From: Eukaryota sp. TZLM1-RC
Taxonomy: Eukaryota > Metamonada: BaSk clade
Direction: 5' to 3'
Assembly (NCBI GenBank): GCA_040285825.1
Contig: JAUPSS010000003.1
Location: forward strand, 3,038,001 to 3,102,000
DNA length: 64,000 nt
Shown here: in pieces, positions 22,230 to 32,555 of the stretch
How positions within the stretch are numbered: the first letter of the stretch is position 1
Layout of the letters: every line of letters begins with the position of its first letter
Program-made: the position numbers and the translations under genes
The notes under the pieces: model-generated
Told to the model about the DNA's origin: nothing
The model's input: only the letters and a program-made list of their open reading frames with translations
Database searches by the model: none

Positions 22230-22985
22230 CGTCTCTCTTTTCGTCTGCGGTTATCAAATTTAATCATTTTTCATTTCTGGCGATTACTTTCCAAGTACAC
22301 TTTCCTCCTGACCAAATTCCAATGGTTCAAATATTGGTTGAAATTTAGAACAGAATATTTGTTGGGAGAGTGTTTATTGGGTGAACGTTTTGTCATGTAT
22401 CTTCTGCCAGTTGGACAAGGGATAATTCCACATTGATTATCATTTAAGAAGTAACCACATAATCTAGATTGTCCTAAATCAATGCCGATAGGGGGCCTTT
22501 CAGGTAAAATTTCGACTGGATGTCTACGTCTTCCACGGGGCATTTTATTAGTGCCCTTCAACTGTACTTTTCTGGTTTTGTTGGCATCAGGGTCACTTTT
22601 TTTTAATCTTGTTTTCTGTTTCGGTGGTCCATCCAGCTCATCTGTGTTCATTGAGTCATTATTTTTATTTTGAAAGGTCAAAAGCATTTCATTACCATAA
22701 GTTTCCAATAAAATCTATTTAAATCTATTTTTCAAACTTTTTCTGTTGATATTAAATTTGTGGTAAGGGCATTGTTTGAATATTCGTTTCAGACATGTAT
22801 TTTTGATGAACTTTGTCTTGGAAACTGATCCTTCAATTAGTGGAAATTTTCTCACAGAGTGGAACAAATGTGAAGGTACCTCATGAAATATAGAACCTTT
22901 ATGAGAAGCTAAAAAATTATTCTAAATTTCATCCAGCAATGATTATGAGAAAAAAAGTGAGTAAAACCAGTTTTTCTGCTTTTAG
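22230..22985 (-). pseudogene. Fanzor-like nuclease relic Fz-C, N-terminal part with RuvC-I
   Basis: Minus-strand frames give CLKRIFKQCPYHKFNINRKS, ILLETYGNEMLLTFQNK (in the place of the Fanzor TDG...F segment), a basic linker, then PIGIDLGQSRLCGYF (RuvC-I Asp; about 22469-22489), PTGRRYMTKRS and HWNLVRRKVYLE. Together with the part at 20764-21110 this gives the full RuvC I-II-III order once the inserted element is ignored. Frame breaks are present in both parts. The upstream limit near 22985 touches the truncated 3' end of the gypsy element. The HSP70-like string GIDLG alone would be ambiguous; the split partner makes Fanzor more likely. Confidence 0.6.
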
Positions 22986-25810
22986 TAGAATTTATTAATA
23001 GTTGGGATATAGGAACGTATGTAGACCAATTTCCGTAATCGTTTCAATCTATTAATAGTTTCCTTAAACATTGAAGAACGTCTCTATGTTTAAATTCTAC
23101 AAGTCCATTACTTTCTGAATAGTGGGGAATTGAGTTACTCATCTCAATCGCTAATCTGTTACACACTATTTTGAAAGTCTCATTGGCGAACTCAGGTCCA
23201 TTATCACTATGAATTAACATAGGTATGCCAGAGATAGCGCAAACATTCCAAATTAAGGCATCTGCGGTTTCTAAGGCATTGAGTTCTTTTAGAGGGACTA
23301 AGATTGTATATCCAGTAAAAGAGTCTACAAATACTAATAGATATTTATTTCCTTCGTTGTCAGAATTTAGGGGTCCAATTGTATCGACGTTTAATCTGGC
23401 AAAAGGACGATCTGCCCATAAAGATCCTGTGGAAGGTGTTTTTGATCTTTTAACTGGAGCCGTTTTTTGACAAGTTGGGCATCTTTTGACATGATTAATG
23501 AGGTCCTTTCTCATATTGGGCCAGTAGAAATCGCTTTTGGATAGTTTGTGTAAACTATCGTTTTTGCTAGGGTGACCAGATTGAACCAAACCATGTATTA
23601 ATAGTAGTGCCTGTTTTCTGAGGCTCTATGGAATCAAAATTTTGTTTTTATTTTTTTTCCAAATTTGAGTATTTTCATCTAGAATTGCATTTTCAAATAA
23701 CGAGTCGTTGTTGTTTTTGGCTATTTGTTGTTCAGATCTTATCTTAGAGAACCAAGAAGAAAAAATAGGTAGGTCTTGGTGTCTACTTAGAGATGAGATT
23801 GATGGGATGTCTTCAAGATCCGAATCGGAATCATCGTCTAGTGGAGGTATCTCGTAATTTGAAAGTAAAGTATCTGGTATATTTATGCTACAAATAGAAG
23901 GAGTTTCCTCGTTTTGATCCAAATCAATATTCCTCGATAACATATCTGCCCAATGGTTGTCTTCACCAGGTTCGTGGACTATGTCAAAGTCGAATTCAGA
24001 TAGTTTCGGCAGACATCTCTTTACAATTCTATTTTTCTCTGTAGCTGTAGCCAGAAATGCAATGTTTTTATGATCTGTGAAAATTGTTAAATGTCTAGTT
24101 AATAAGTAGCTTTCTAAACAACTTTCAGTTAAAATCAAAAGTATTGCATATAATTCTTTTTGTAAAGTGGACCATTTTCTTTGTGTTTCTGTAAGCAATC
24201 TACTATAGAATGACAAAGGTTTTACTTTCTTTTTATTTAGCGGGGTTCCTGCAGGGGAGTAGGGTTCAATTTCTTGCCAAATAACACCTCCTACTGCTAC
24301 ATCTGAAGCGTCAGTACTTATCAATACTCGCTTGCCCGGAGCTGGTAATTCAAGGGGCATGTGGTTTACTATTAAGTCTTTTATTTGATTTAAGTAATCG
24401 TCATGCTTGCTAGTCCATTTAATTATTCTGGGTTTTCCTTTAATTAGCTCGTTAATTGGAGCAATTAATTCAGAAATACCTGGAAGCCAATTTCTAATAT
24501 AATTGATGGATCCTACCAATGAGCGAACTTCTTTTACTGTTTTTGGTCTAGGGATTCTCATCAAGGCTTCGATTTTTTTCTTACTTATAAATCTAGTTTT
24601 ATCCTGGAAGGTACTTCCTAAAATATCGATAGGGTGTTTTGATGTTACGAATTTACATTTACGTAAGCCTATATTTACACGTCTATTTCTGGCGCATTGG
24701 AGGACTCTTTGTTATCTCTTATAAAATTCTTCGAATGTCGTTCCAACTATTATGGTATCGTCAATGTATATGAAAACGCCGTCTATTTGGAAAAATTCCG
24801 TCATAACGTTTTGAAAAACTGCTGGGATGTTCTTTAATCCGAAGCAAGCTCTTTTAAACATGATTGACCTTCCAGGAATTGAGATTGATGTTTTCTCAAT
24901 ATCCTTCTCAGCTACATTCATCTGCCAGAAAGCTTTTGGTAAATCAAGCGTGGCGATGTAATTTGCTCTACTCAAAAATTCTAAAATATCACTAATCCTA
25001 GGTAGATTAGGCTCTACTGAAATTGTATGGGCATTAACTCCATCTTTACCACTAAAGTCTCCAGTTAACCTGGGTTTCTTGCCGTCAGGATATATAACTA
25101 AGACGATAGAAAGAGCTGAATTTATAATTAGATTCAACTGCATAACCCATTTCGATCAGTTCATCGAATATTTTGTTTGCTATTTCCATTTTGCTGGGAT
25201 TTAACCGTCTAGCAGGCTTGTGTACTATAGCATTCTCATCTCTAAAGGGGATTGTTAGAGGATTACAATCGATTCCTTTTCTATTAGCAGTTTCACTAAA
25301 AACATCGCTGAATAATCTCAGTAGACTCGTTAATTTTAATTTATTATTACTATCATCTAAATTTATCTCACATCCAGATCTTGCTAATTGCTCCTCAAAA
25401 TCAGAAGGACTTGGTGATTGGTTATCTAAGTTCCCAATCGAATGTTGAGCGATCCTAGAGTCGAATTCTGATTCTGCATTTAGCAAAGTGCGGTGTTCTT
25501 TGTCTAATTTAATGAAAAGACCATCATCCGTCTGAAGCCTAAGTGCTTTTAACATGTCTGTCCCTATTAATAATTTGTTCGAACCCGGGATTATGGGAAG
25601 AGTATGTTTATAATGAACTTGTTGCGCAATGCTTCCTACGTTGAACGACAGAATACCAGTTGCACTCCCTAGCGATTTTGTGGATACGTTATTAGCTAAT
25701 AAGAACTTAATGGTATCCTTGCTATTGATTGACATATGGCATTGTTCAGCTAAATCTGCAATAATAACCGAACAAAACGCAGCCGAATCAATAATTGCAA
25801 TCATTTTCAT

Positions 25811-26213
25811 ATCATTTATTGATATCTCCAGTCTGTTAAATTGAGAACGCTGAAATCTGATGTGGTTTTCGCTAACCGTGAAATTTATATCAAAAATACT
25901 ATTGATATCAGAGCTTGTATGGTGAAATTTTAGAGGAATTGAGAGTTGTTGTAGGGCTGTTGGATAGTTCTTGACTGGGTTTCCTAAATCTGTTGCTGAT
26001 TGATTGATTGATTGATTTATTGATATCTCCAGTCTTAGAAATGGAGAAAGCTGGGATCTGATGTGGTTTTCACTAACCGTAGAATTAATATCAAAAATAC
26101 TATTGATATCAGCGCTGGTTTGGTGAATTTGTAGAGGAATTAAAGGATTTTGTTGAGCTGTTGGAAAGTTGTTGACCTGGTTTCCTAAATCGGTTGATGA
26201 TTGATTGTGATTG
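25811..26213 (-). repeat. Tandem 201-nt duplication inside gypsy-1
   Basis: Two copies of about 201 nt, offset exactly 201 (GATATCTCC at 25821 and 26022), encode a 67-residue repeat between the zinc knuckle and the protease: ENHIRFQRSQFNRLEISIN and ENHIRSQLSPFLRLEISIN. The copies differ by many substitutions, so the duplication is old. A short GATT repeat marks the junction. Confidence 0.8.
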
Positions 26214-28891
26214 ATTGCGTTGATATGTACCCGATTAGGTAAGTTGCCTGTCCTGCTGTTCCGGTTGCTGTTGTTGATCCGTCTGTGAGGAACCGTACTC
26301 GAACGGGTCGGTTTTGACTCAAAAGGGAATGCGTTTGATGATATATCCTCTGAAGTGTTGATGTTATTAATAGGTCTGTACTGACCTCTTCCTTTATGAC
26401 CTCTAAAACGGCCTCCACGGCCTCTAAATTTGAATCTATGTACACGTCTACCACGGCCACCTCGGCCCCTTTCTACACTGCCTCTACTAGCAGGCGCCTC
26501 CTGTTCTCCTAATCTGAATCTTTCTTCTTTGGGAACTCTGCTTCTAGCACAACGAGGGTCTTTGCATTCGAATACAGTGTGGCCAACAGGATTGTTACCT
26601 TCGACGTTGCTGCAGAATGTACAGAATTTTGACCCTTCTCCTTCATGCTTTTCAGAGATGTATTTCTGTTGAGGGGTTCATCTTGACTTTCCTCTTGATC
26701 GTCTTGCTCGTTTTGGTGGAGCCTGGGCTGATGGTGTTACTCCTCTCGAGTAAGTTCTCATCGCCGTGAGTCCCAAAGGAATATCTTCTTCGTTAGCCCT
26801 GTTCCTTAGTACGTCCATTGTGGGCTTGTTTCCTGCTGTGTAACACCAAGCGAGGAATTGTCTTCTCGTTGTCGATATTAAAACGAGTAAAGTTGTTCTG
26901 TTCGGTGAGTCTCACAAGGATTCCCTAGTCCATACTGGGAGGAGTTCGCTCGATATAGCAAAGTTATCCAAACCCATAAGGAAGTACTCGGCTATCAGAG
27001 CGGGAGATATGGTTATCATCCCACTGCTTCCTCTAATTAAATCGGGGATGGTTAGGTCGGTCATGTAGGTGGTCATTCTCAAGACGTCTCCAAAATCTTT
27101 TACATAACGACCAAACTCGTTGTCAGCCTAATGCCTATTGTGGATTTTTCTCCAGTTTATTTTAGGCTTCATTAGAGCTGTACAGGCCTCATGATATGAT
27201 GTGAATTGTGTTCTCTTTAACAGAAATACCATGACGTCGGCGTGGGTATAATCAACACCGAGTAAACCTTGATTTTGCCGTCTGGATAGAAGGCTAGGGT
27301 CAATCATGCTGGATATTCCTGTAGGGCAAGTGCTCATCATCATGCTCCTAAATAAATCATAATGGTGGATTGGGGGTCCGAGCTTATCTGTTATAGCTGG
27401 GTCAATCCTTACCAAAGGCTGTGTTGTATCCCTCGTGATTTCGTCGCGTATATGTTTGGGGAGATCTTTAATCCTATCTTGGGTTATTTCTGCTTGGCCT
27501 TCTCCAAATAGCTGGGTAGCTACATAAAGGCTCTGGTCCAATCTGATTGACCTGGGGCTTCAAAGCTTCTATTAGCTATCTTTCGCCCGCATTTATTCCA
27601 AGTTTGATATTTTAAAAGAAAAGCTATAAAAGACATTTTGTTGATAGGGTCATCAGCGGATAATCGAGGTCTTTTATAGTCGATATCCTTAGACCGTGGA
27701 TCAATCTGTCTATGAAGGCTACTAGCTATGCTCATGTCAATAGCTCTTTTTGAGGATTGTAGGTCCTCAATACGCATAGATCTGTTGGAAGAGGAGTTTC
27801 TTATTGAGGGTTGAGGAGGAGCCGTTTTTCCAACGACTGGCCCGTTCAACTCTATGTCTTCTTCGATTTCACGTTCCATAGGTTGGGAGGAAGTTGGTTC
27901 TTCCTGAGGAGCAACGTCTTGTCTAGTTACAGGTTCTGGGACGTTCACTGTTGGAACGTGTTCGGGTATGCTGTCAATACAGCAGACCTGTATTGGTTGG
28001 CTTTTTTCAGAAATTATAGGGGCTACAACAGGCAGTTTGGGAAGGTGGAGAGATGTGGATGGATCTCCCGTTACCCATTGTCTAAACTCTCGTTGTTTCG
28101 TGAACGAGTTACCATGTTGTTGGATGTAGTTGTTAGGACGGCTCCTATACGTGGATACAGCTGATCGTTCCGTATGATTGTTATTTAAAGCGTCTGCATC
28201 AAACCAGGGTGTTACTGGTTCAAGCTTGTCTTGTTCACTACTATCCTCCTGCACCATAAATTCCCTAAAATATGTGGGAGCACCCTCTGTCAGCTCCGTG
28301 TAATTATGGCTTACCGTATCAAAGTTAGGATCAAACCAGGCAGGCAATTTGGATTGTAGGATGTCTTCCGAGTCGGTCCTACTTCTCTGCTCGATGGAGA
28401 AAAACCTTATTCTCCTGCCGTGTTGATCTAGGAAGGAGGCCTTCCAATCCAATCTATCTTTGATGGGAAGAGACATCGTTTCATTGATTCTCTTGTCCAT
28501 TCCAGAGATTCTGGGGCGGCGCTCTGCGTTACGCCCGAATGTCTCTCTACGCAGTTTATCGAGTGCCTTTATGAGTTCATTCCTTTCATTGAGGGGAATT
28601 TCCAATACCTTTTGGGTATCCCCAATCATTCCGAGGGTCTGGAAACCAACGTTTATGCCTCTTTTTTGAATGTAACTCCATAAAAGGGGAAGCTGCTCGA
28701 ACAGACAGAAATCTGTTGGTTCGAGGTAAGGCTCCGCATCCTCTCTTAATAACTTGTAGAACCCCTCAGAAGAGTCGTCTTCTCCCTCCATTTCATCCAG
28801 TTGAGATTGAATTTCTTCATATTCTCCTAATGGGGAAGACGTGTCTAAGGTGGGATCTCCATCCGCTCCCTTTGAAACAGGTTCTAGAATT

Positions 28892-29035
28892 GGGAGGGGA
28901 GAGGGAGCCGGGTCCGTTCTCGTTGCCTCCGAGGACAATTCTGCATACTTGAGGGGAGAGGGAGCCGGGTCCGTTCTCGTTGCCTCTTCCATTGCTTTGA
29001 GGGGAGAGGGAGCCGGGTCCGTTCTCGTTACCTCT
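28892..29035 (-). repeat. Three proline/aspartate repeats in the gypsy-1 Gag-like region
   Basis: Three near-identical stretches (starts about 28892, 28951 and 28999) encode (A)TRTDPAPSPL, with spacings of about 59 and 48 nt. They are protein-level repeats in a disordered, acidic Gag N-terminal region. Confidence 0.8.
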
Positions 29036-29527
29036 TCTGTTGTTGAAGATGGTGGGACCTCGTCCACTCTTTCATATTCTTCTATTTTAAGGGAGGGTGA
29101 GGTGGGATCCGGGTCCGTTGCCTCGTTACCCTCTATATCATGTATATGTGACGCTGGTACCTGCTGCATATTAAGTGGGGGATTAGAGTCAGAGATATCT
29201 TGTTGGAAGATGTCTGACATGCTGTAAAGTGTCTGGGGATGTTCACTAATGCTGAAGTTATGGTATACCTTTTGACTTTAAAATGGCCAATACTTATTGT
29301 TGCCTAAAGTCTATTGTAGTAAAAGAAAGTCTGATTTATTTTCTAATCATATTATATAAGCCTTAGGGCGCCAACACGTTGTCCTTTGAAGGTGGATGAA
29401 TTTGGAACAGAACCAGTGGTGATAACGGTCATAAACAGATACCATAAATCTTGTTCCACTAAAGCTCTAGATGCCAACGGAAACTCGTTTTGCGTGTTTT
29501 TTATTCATCTTTGATTCATTTTTACCT

Positions 29528-29727
29528 GATACCTATTGAAACTGAAGTTGCAAAGAAGAAAGTCTCAGTTATTACTGCTCCTTCCTGCTCGTGAAGGACC
29601 CTGCATTTATGGGCTTTCATTAGATGGAGTAAGATGGAATGTTCAAGCTGGTTGTCTCGCTGAATCAGAACCCCAGGTACTTTTGGATGAAGAAATCTTA
29701 AAAAAATGCCCTCCGAAGGTGCCATGA
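29528..29727 (+). pseudogene. Dynein heavy chain C-terminal fragment (relic)
   Basis: The frame reads PIETEVAKKKVSVITAP, then after a shift AREGPCIYGLSLDGVRWN and GCLAESEPQVLLDEE. This matches the end of dynein heavy chains, where APREGxYVYGLFxEGARWD is followed by a block ending in the C-terminal strand. Only about 65 codons remain, with a frameshift near 29585, and nothing upstream extends the match. It is probably a duplicated or retro-copied piece of an axonemal dynein gene elsewhere in the genome. Confidence 0.65.
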
Positions 29728-29759
29728 TTTTTTTGATCATCATTATGGTTCTTTTTCAA

Positions 29760-29975
29760 ACTCACAGATCTTTGCAAAACCTTTGGGTGACAATTTTCAG
29801 GATTATGTGAGTGAGTAACCACGTACATCTTTAGAGCACTGCTTACATGTCTGTTCCCATAAACGCCACATTTACTGATTTGACAGTGCAGCAGTCCATG
29901 CCAGGGGACTAGTTTAATATCATCTTTTTTATATTCCAATTTGGTTTAAAATCTTGAATTTTATTCTCATAATGT
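29760..29975 (-). pseudogene. Fanzor-like nuclease relic Fz-D, extreme C-terminus
   Basis: The minus frame contains PWHGLLHCQISKC and then GNRHVSSALKMYVV. This mirrors the second zinc-finger half and the RuvC-III segment of Fz-B (HGLLECRSSQC, WNRNKMACLNML). The catalytic Asp position is His. Upstream (29976-30700) only scattered frames remain, such as IIVSIAGYDVEVTTIKGAEL, which I cannot place in the family. It overlaps nothing functional and is a deep relic. Confidence 0.5.
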
Positions 29976-31600
29976 ATCATGATGATTCTTCTTGGTTAGT
30001 CAAAAATAATTTTTGAATCTCTTATTTTGTGTTGAGATTTGTTGTACGCATTTCAATTTTTCAATTTTGTTGTTACCTTCTCGATTATTCTCATCAAAAG
30101 CAAGATCATCCCTAATAATTAAAGTGAATACCAGCTTTTCTGAGAAATCTTTTTAGTTCTGCACCTTTAATGGTGGTTACTTCCACGTCATAACCAGCAA
30201 TTGATACAATGATTTTCGAGAGATTCTAAAAAGTGGTATTGAAAAGTGGAATTGAGTCATCCCAATGTCATGAAAAAAATTAAAAAAAACTCTTTGAAAA
30301 CCAACTCTTCTGAGAATTGTGTGGAGATTAAACAATTAGTGGTGCTCAATATCAAGCAGTAATTTGGAAAAGCTCATAATGATTTGTTCTTTGTTGAAAT
30401 GATTTTTCAGAAAATTCTGGGAACAAATTTCTCTGTTGATCATTATGATGTTTCAACTTTTCCGAACTTCTTGGTTGAAAGTTCAAGTTGTTGTTATGAT
30501 TATGATGAATTATGACCGGGAGTTCTTCGTTGAGTGTTCTTTTGTGTACCCGATGGTTCTATTTGCACCTCATGTCAACCAACAAAACAGCTAATGTAGA
30601 TATCATGTTGTACAGCTGATCCACGTGTACATTTTTAGTACTCAAACAATTAATAAACATTTTATTCAGTCCAAAAAATCTGATACGAACTCCTCCAAAG
30701 AAAATCTACAGTGATACAATCTATAGAGTGATGTTTAATAGTTGAGATGAAGACTGTCTTTACATTTAAACAAATCCGATGAGACCATTTTATCAATGTA
30801 GGCCGAAACGTTGACTGATCTTCATGTTAGAAGTGTTTAAGGTAGCGAGAAATAGTTAAGTGTGACACGATGTGGTATAAATTGAAAAATGTCAGCAACA
30901 GTAGATACAATCAATATTTAATGGAATGAGAACAGCATCTGATTGAGTCAGAAACACAAAAAAAGGATTAGGTAGGGATTAGGTAGGGAAGGAAAAAAAG
31001 GTTATTAGTATTCAACCTAAAATTCAACCACAGCGTTGGAAAATGATCCTGTAGTCAATTGATAAACATTTTATAAACAAATATATATTATAACAAATAT
31101 CATTCTAGTTATAGCTATCATATCCTTTTTTACATCCCATAGGTTCACGTTGAATTTTATTGATCAACATTTTTCAAAATTAATTTCTGCCGCAGGAGAA
31201 ACGGACACGGAGCTTACGAAATTCAGAGTAGAATTGGTCTAACAAAGGACAAACATACTGAGGTTTAGAAACTGACCTAATGTACGTCATTCCAAGCGCT
31301 GTAATGGATTTAAACTTATTCTGTTGTATTGAAGGATGAAATATAACTGACGAAGGTGCAAGTTGTAGCAGCTTATACAGTAGACACAAGAAGGGAGTGG
31401 GTTTGAGATAGATGGAATATAGTCCAAAGTAGTAGCTTTTTGAATTACAAAAGCTTCGATGACCATAAACCACCATCGACGCAGGTTTGTCCAAAGTAGA
31501 GGTAGTACTGAACTGCCTCAGGAACCCAGAGATTTTCAAAATCTTGTTGCACCTAAATTTTCTGTTTCAAGTGTTAATGAATTTAAAAAATTGATGTGAT
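29976..31600. other. Unassigned decayed region
   Basis: About 1.6 kb with no intact gene. A 119-residue minus frame at 31180-31539 has VVYGHRSFCNSKS, faintly like the Fanzor GD..F block, but no other landmark supports it. The region may be a further, strongly decayed Fanzor element. Confidence 0.3.
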
Positions 31601-31661
31601 TCGGGGAAAGAAGAAAAATGTTAAAAAGAAACCTTTTATTGTTGATCCTGACCTTAATCAA

Positions 31662-32555
31662 AAAGTTAGTATGATCGCCCTCTTATTTGTTCAATTGATA
31701 TTGAAACCAAGGAAATTGGTGTTGAAATAACCAAGAAAAAAAGATATTAATAAAACTTTAGACAATTTGCGAGCTCAACAAAAGCAATCACAGTCAGAGC
31801 GACGTCGCCAAATGACTGATGATGAGCAATTGTTAGAACAACAGGTTTTTTTAGAACGGTAGGAAATTTTAATGATTTCTATGATTTTGTTTGAAATTGA
31901 CCATAATTGGGATACTATTTTCCATTCTCCGAGTATAAATTATGTTGCTAATTTAGAGGGAACGAGACGAGTGTTATCATGGACCAATGATAACAAACCA
32001 GTTTTTGATGTCTCATTGAATAAATTTGATCATGAACAACATCTATTGAAGTCATTTGCAGAATTCACTTATGATAAAAAAATGGTTGGTTGCTTAGGCC
32101 ATAATATTTTTAATTTTGATTTACCTGTGTTCGCTGTGCGATTATCACATTTTGGAATCACTTTTCCAATTTTGTCCCAAAGAATTGGTCTAAATGAATT
32201 ATATCTTCATCGACGATGGAGAGAAGTAATTCAGTTTTATGAAAATTTCACTATTTTGGACACTTTTGTGTTTGCCAGAAAATTCATTAAAATTAGATAT
32301 GGAGCTTCATTGAACAATTTAGCATATCATTTACTTGCTGAAACAATACTGAAACTTCACGATGAGTTTGAAAATTTATTACCTATTGATAGCCTCTATT
32401 CAAATAAGGCATTGAGAACATTAGGATCTCATTGTCTTCAGGATGCAATTCTTGTTTTCAAATTATTTATTCTATTCCAAAGGGATAAAATAATCAATCA
32501 GTCATTGTCTACAGTAAAGACCTCTGTTTCATCTACAGCAAGGTATAGAGAATAA
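31662..32555 (+). pseudogene. Family-B DNA polymerase-type 3'-5' exonuclease domain, directly upstream of Fanzor
   Basis: Broken frames give YDRPLICSIDIETK (exo I, D-x-E; 31691-31708), then after a one-base shift and one stop the long frame from 31872. That frame has FTYDKKMVGCLGHNIFNFDLP (exo II, N-x3-F-D), LNNLAYHLL, and SHCLQDAILVFKLF (exo III, C-x-x-D). This is the exonuclease module of family B polymerases; the polymerase palm and fingers do not follow. Instead the same reading frame continues, past a single TAA at 32553-32555, into the start of a Fanzor-like protein. Proofreading-type exonucleases remove 3' nucleotides, so a role in trimming DNA or RNA ends is conceivable but is inference. 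Exo III has His where polymerases usually have Tyr. Confidence 0.65.

Larger units (their letters stand above)
22985..29376 (-). mobile_element. Degraded Ty3/gypsy LTR retrotransposon (gypsy-1), 3' end truncated
   Basis: Minus-strand order: Gag-like region from the ATG at 29220 (27128-29220), zinc knuckle (FCTFC...GHTVFEC, about 26580-26660) with an RG-rich tail, protease (IIDSAAFCSV, about 25780), RT (YIATLDLPKAFW; YIDDTIIVG near 24755), RNase H (ISTDASDVAVGGVIW; FTDHKN), and integrase (HVKRCPTCQK zinc motif; DSFTGY; SDNGPEF; about 23044-23560). RT-RNase H-integrase order defines Ty3/gypsy. Frameshifts and stops lie at 27128, about 26900, 25143, 24712 and 23626. The protease has DSA instead of DSG. 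A likely LTR start, TGTTGGCGCCC, lies at 29376. No 3' LTR is seen; homology to gypsy-2 stops inside integrase near 22985. Confidence 0.85.

Noticed and set aside
22271-22708. GIDLG as an HSP70/actin-like ATPase motif.
   Set aside because: No other HSP70 segment is present, and the downstream half across the inserted element carries RuvC-II/III motifs.
31180-31539. 119-residue minus-strand frame with YGHRSFCNSK, considered as another Fanzor piece.
   Set aside because: Only one weak motif resembles the family; no zinc finger or RuvC segment follows at the right distance.
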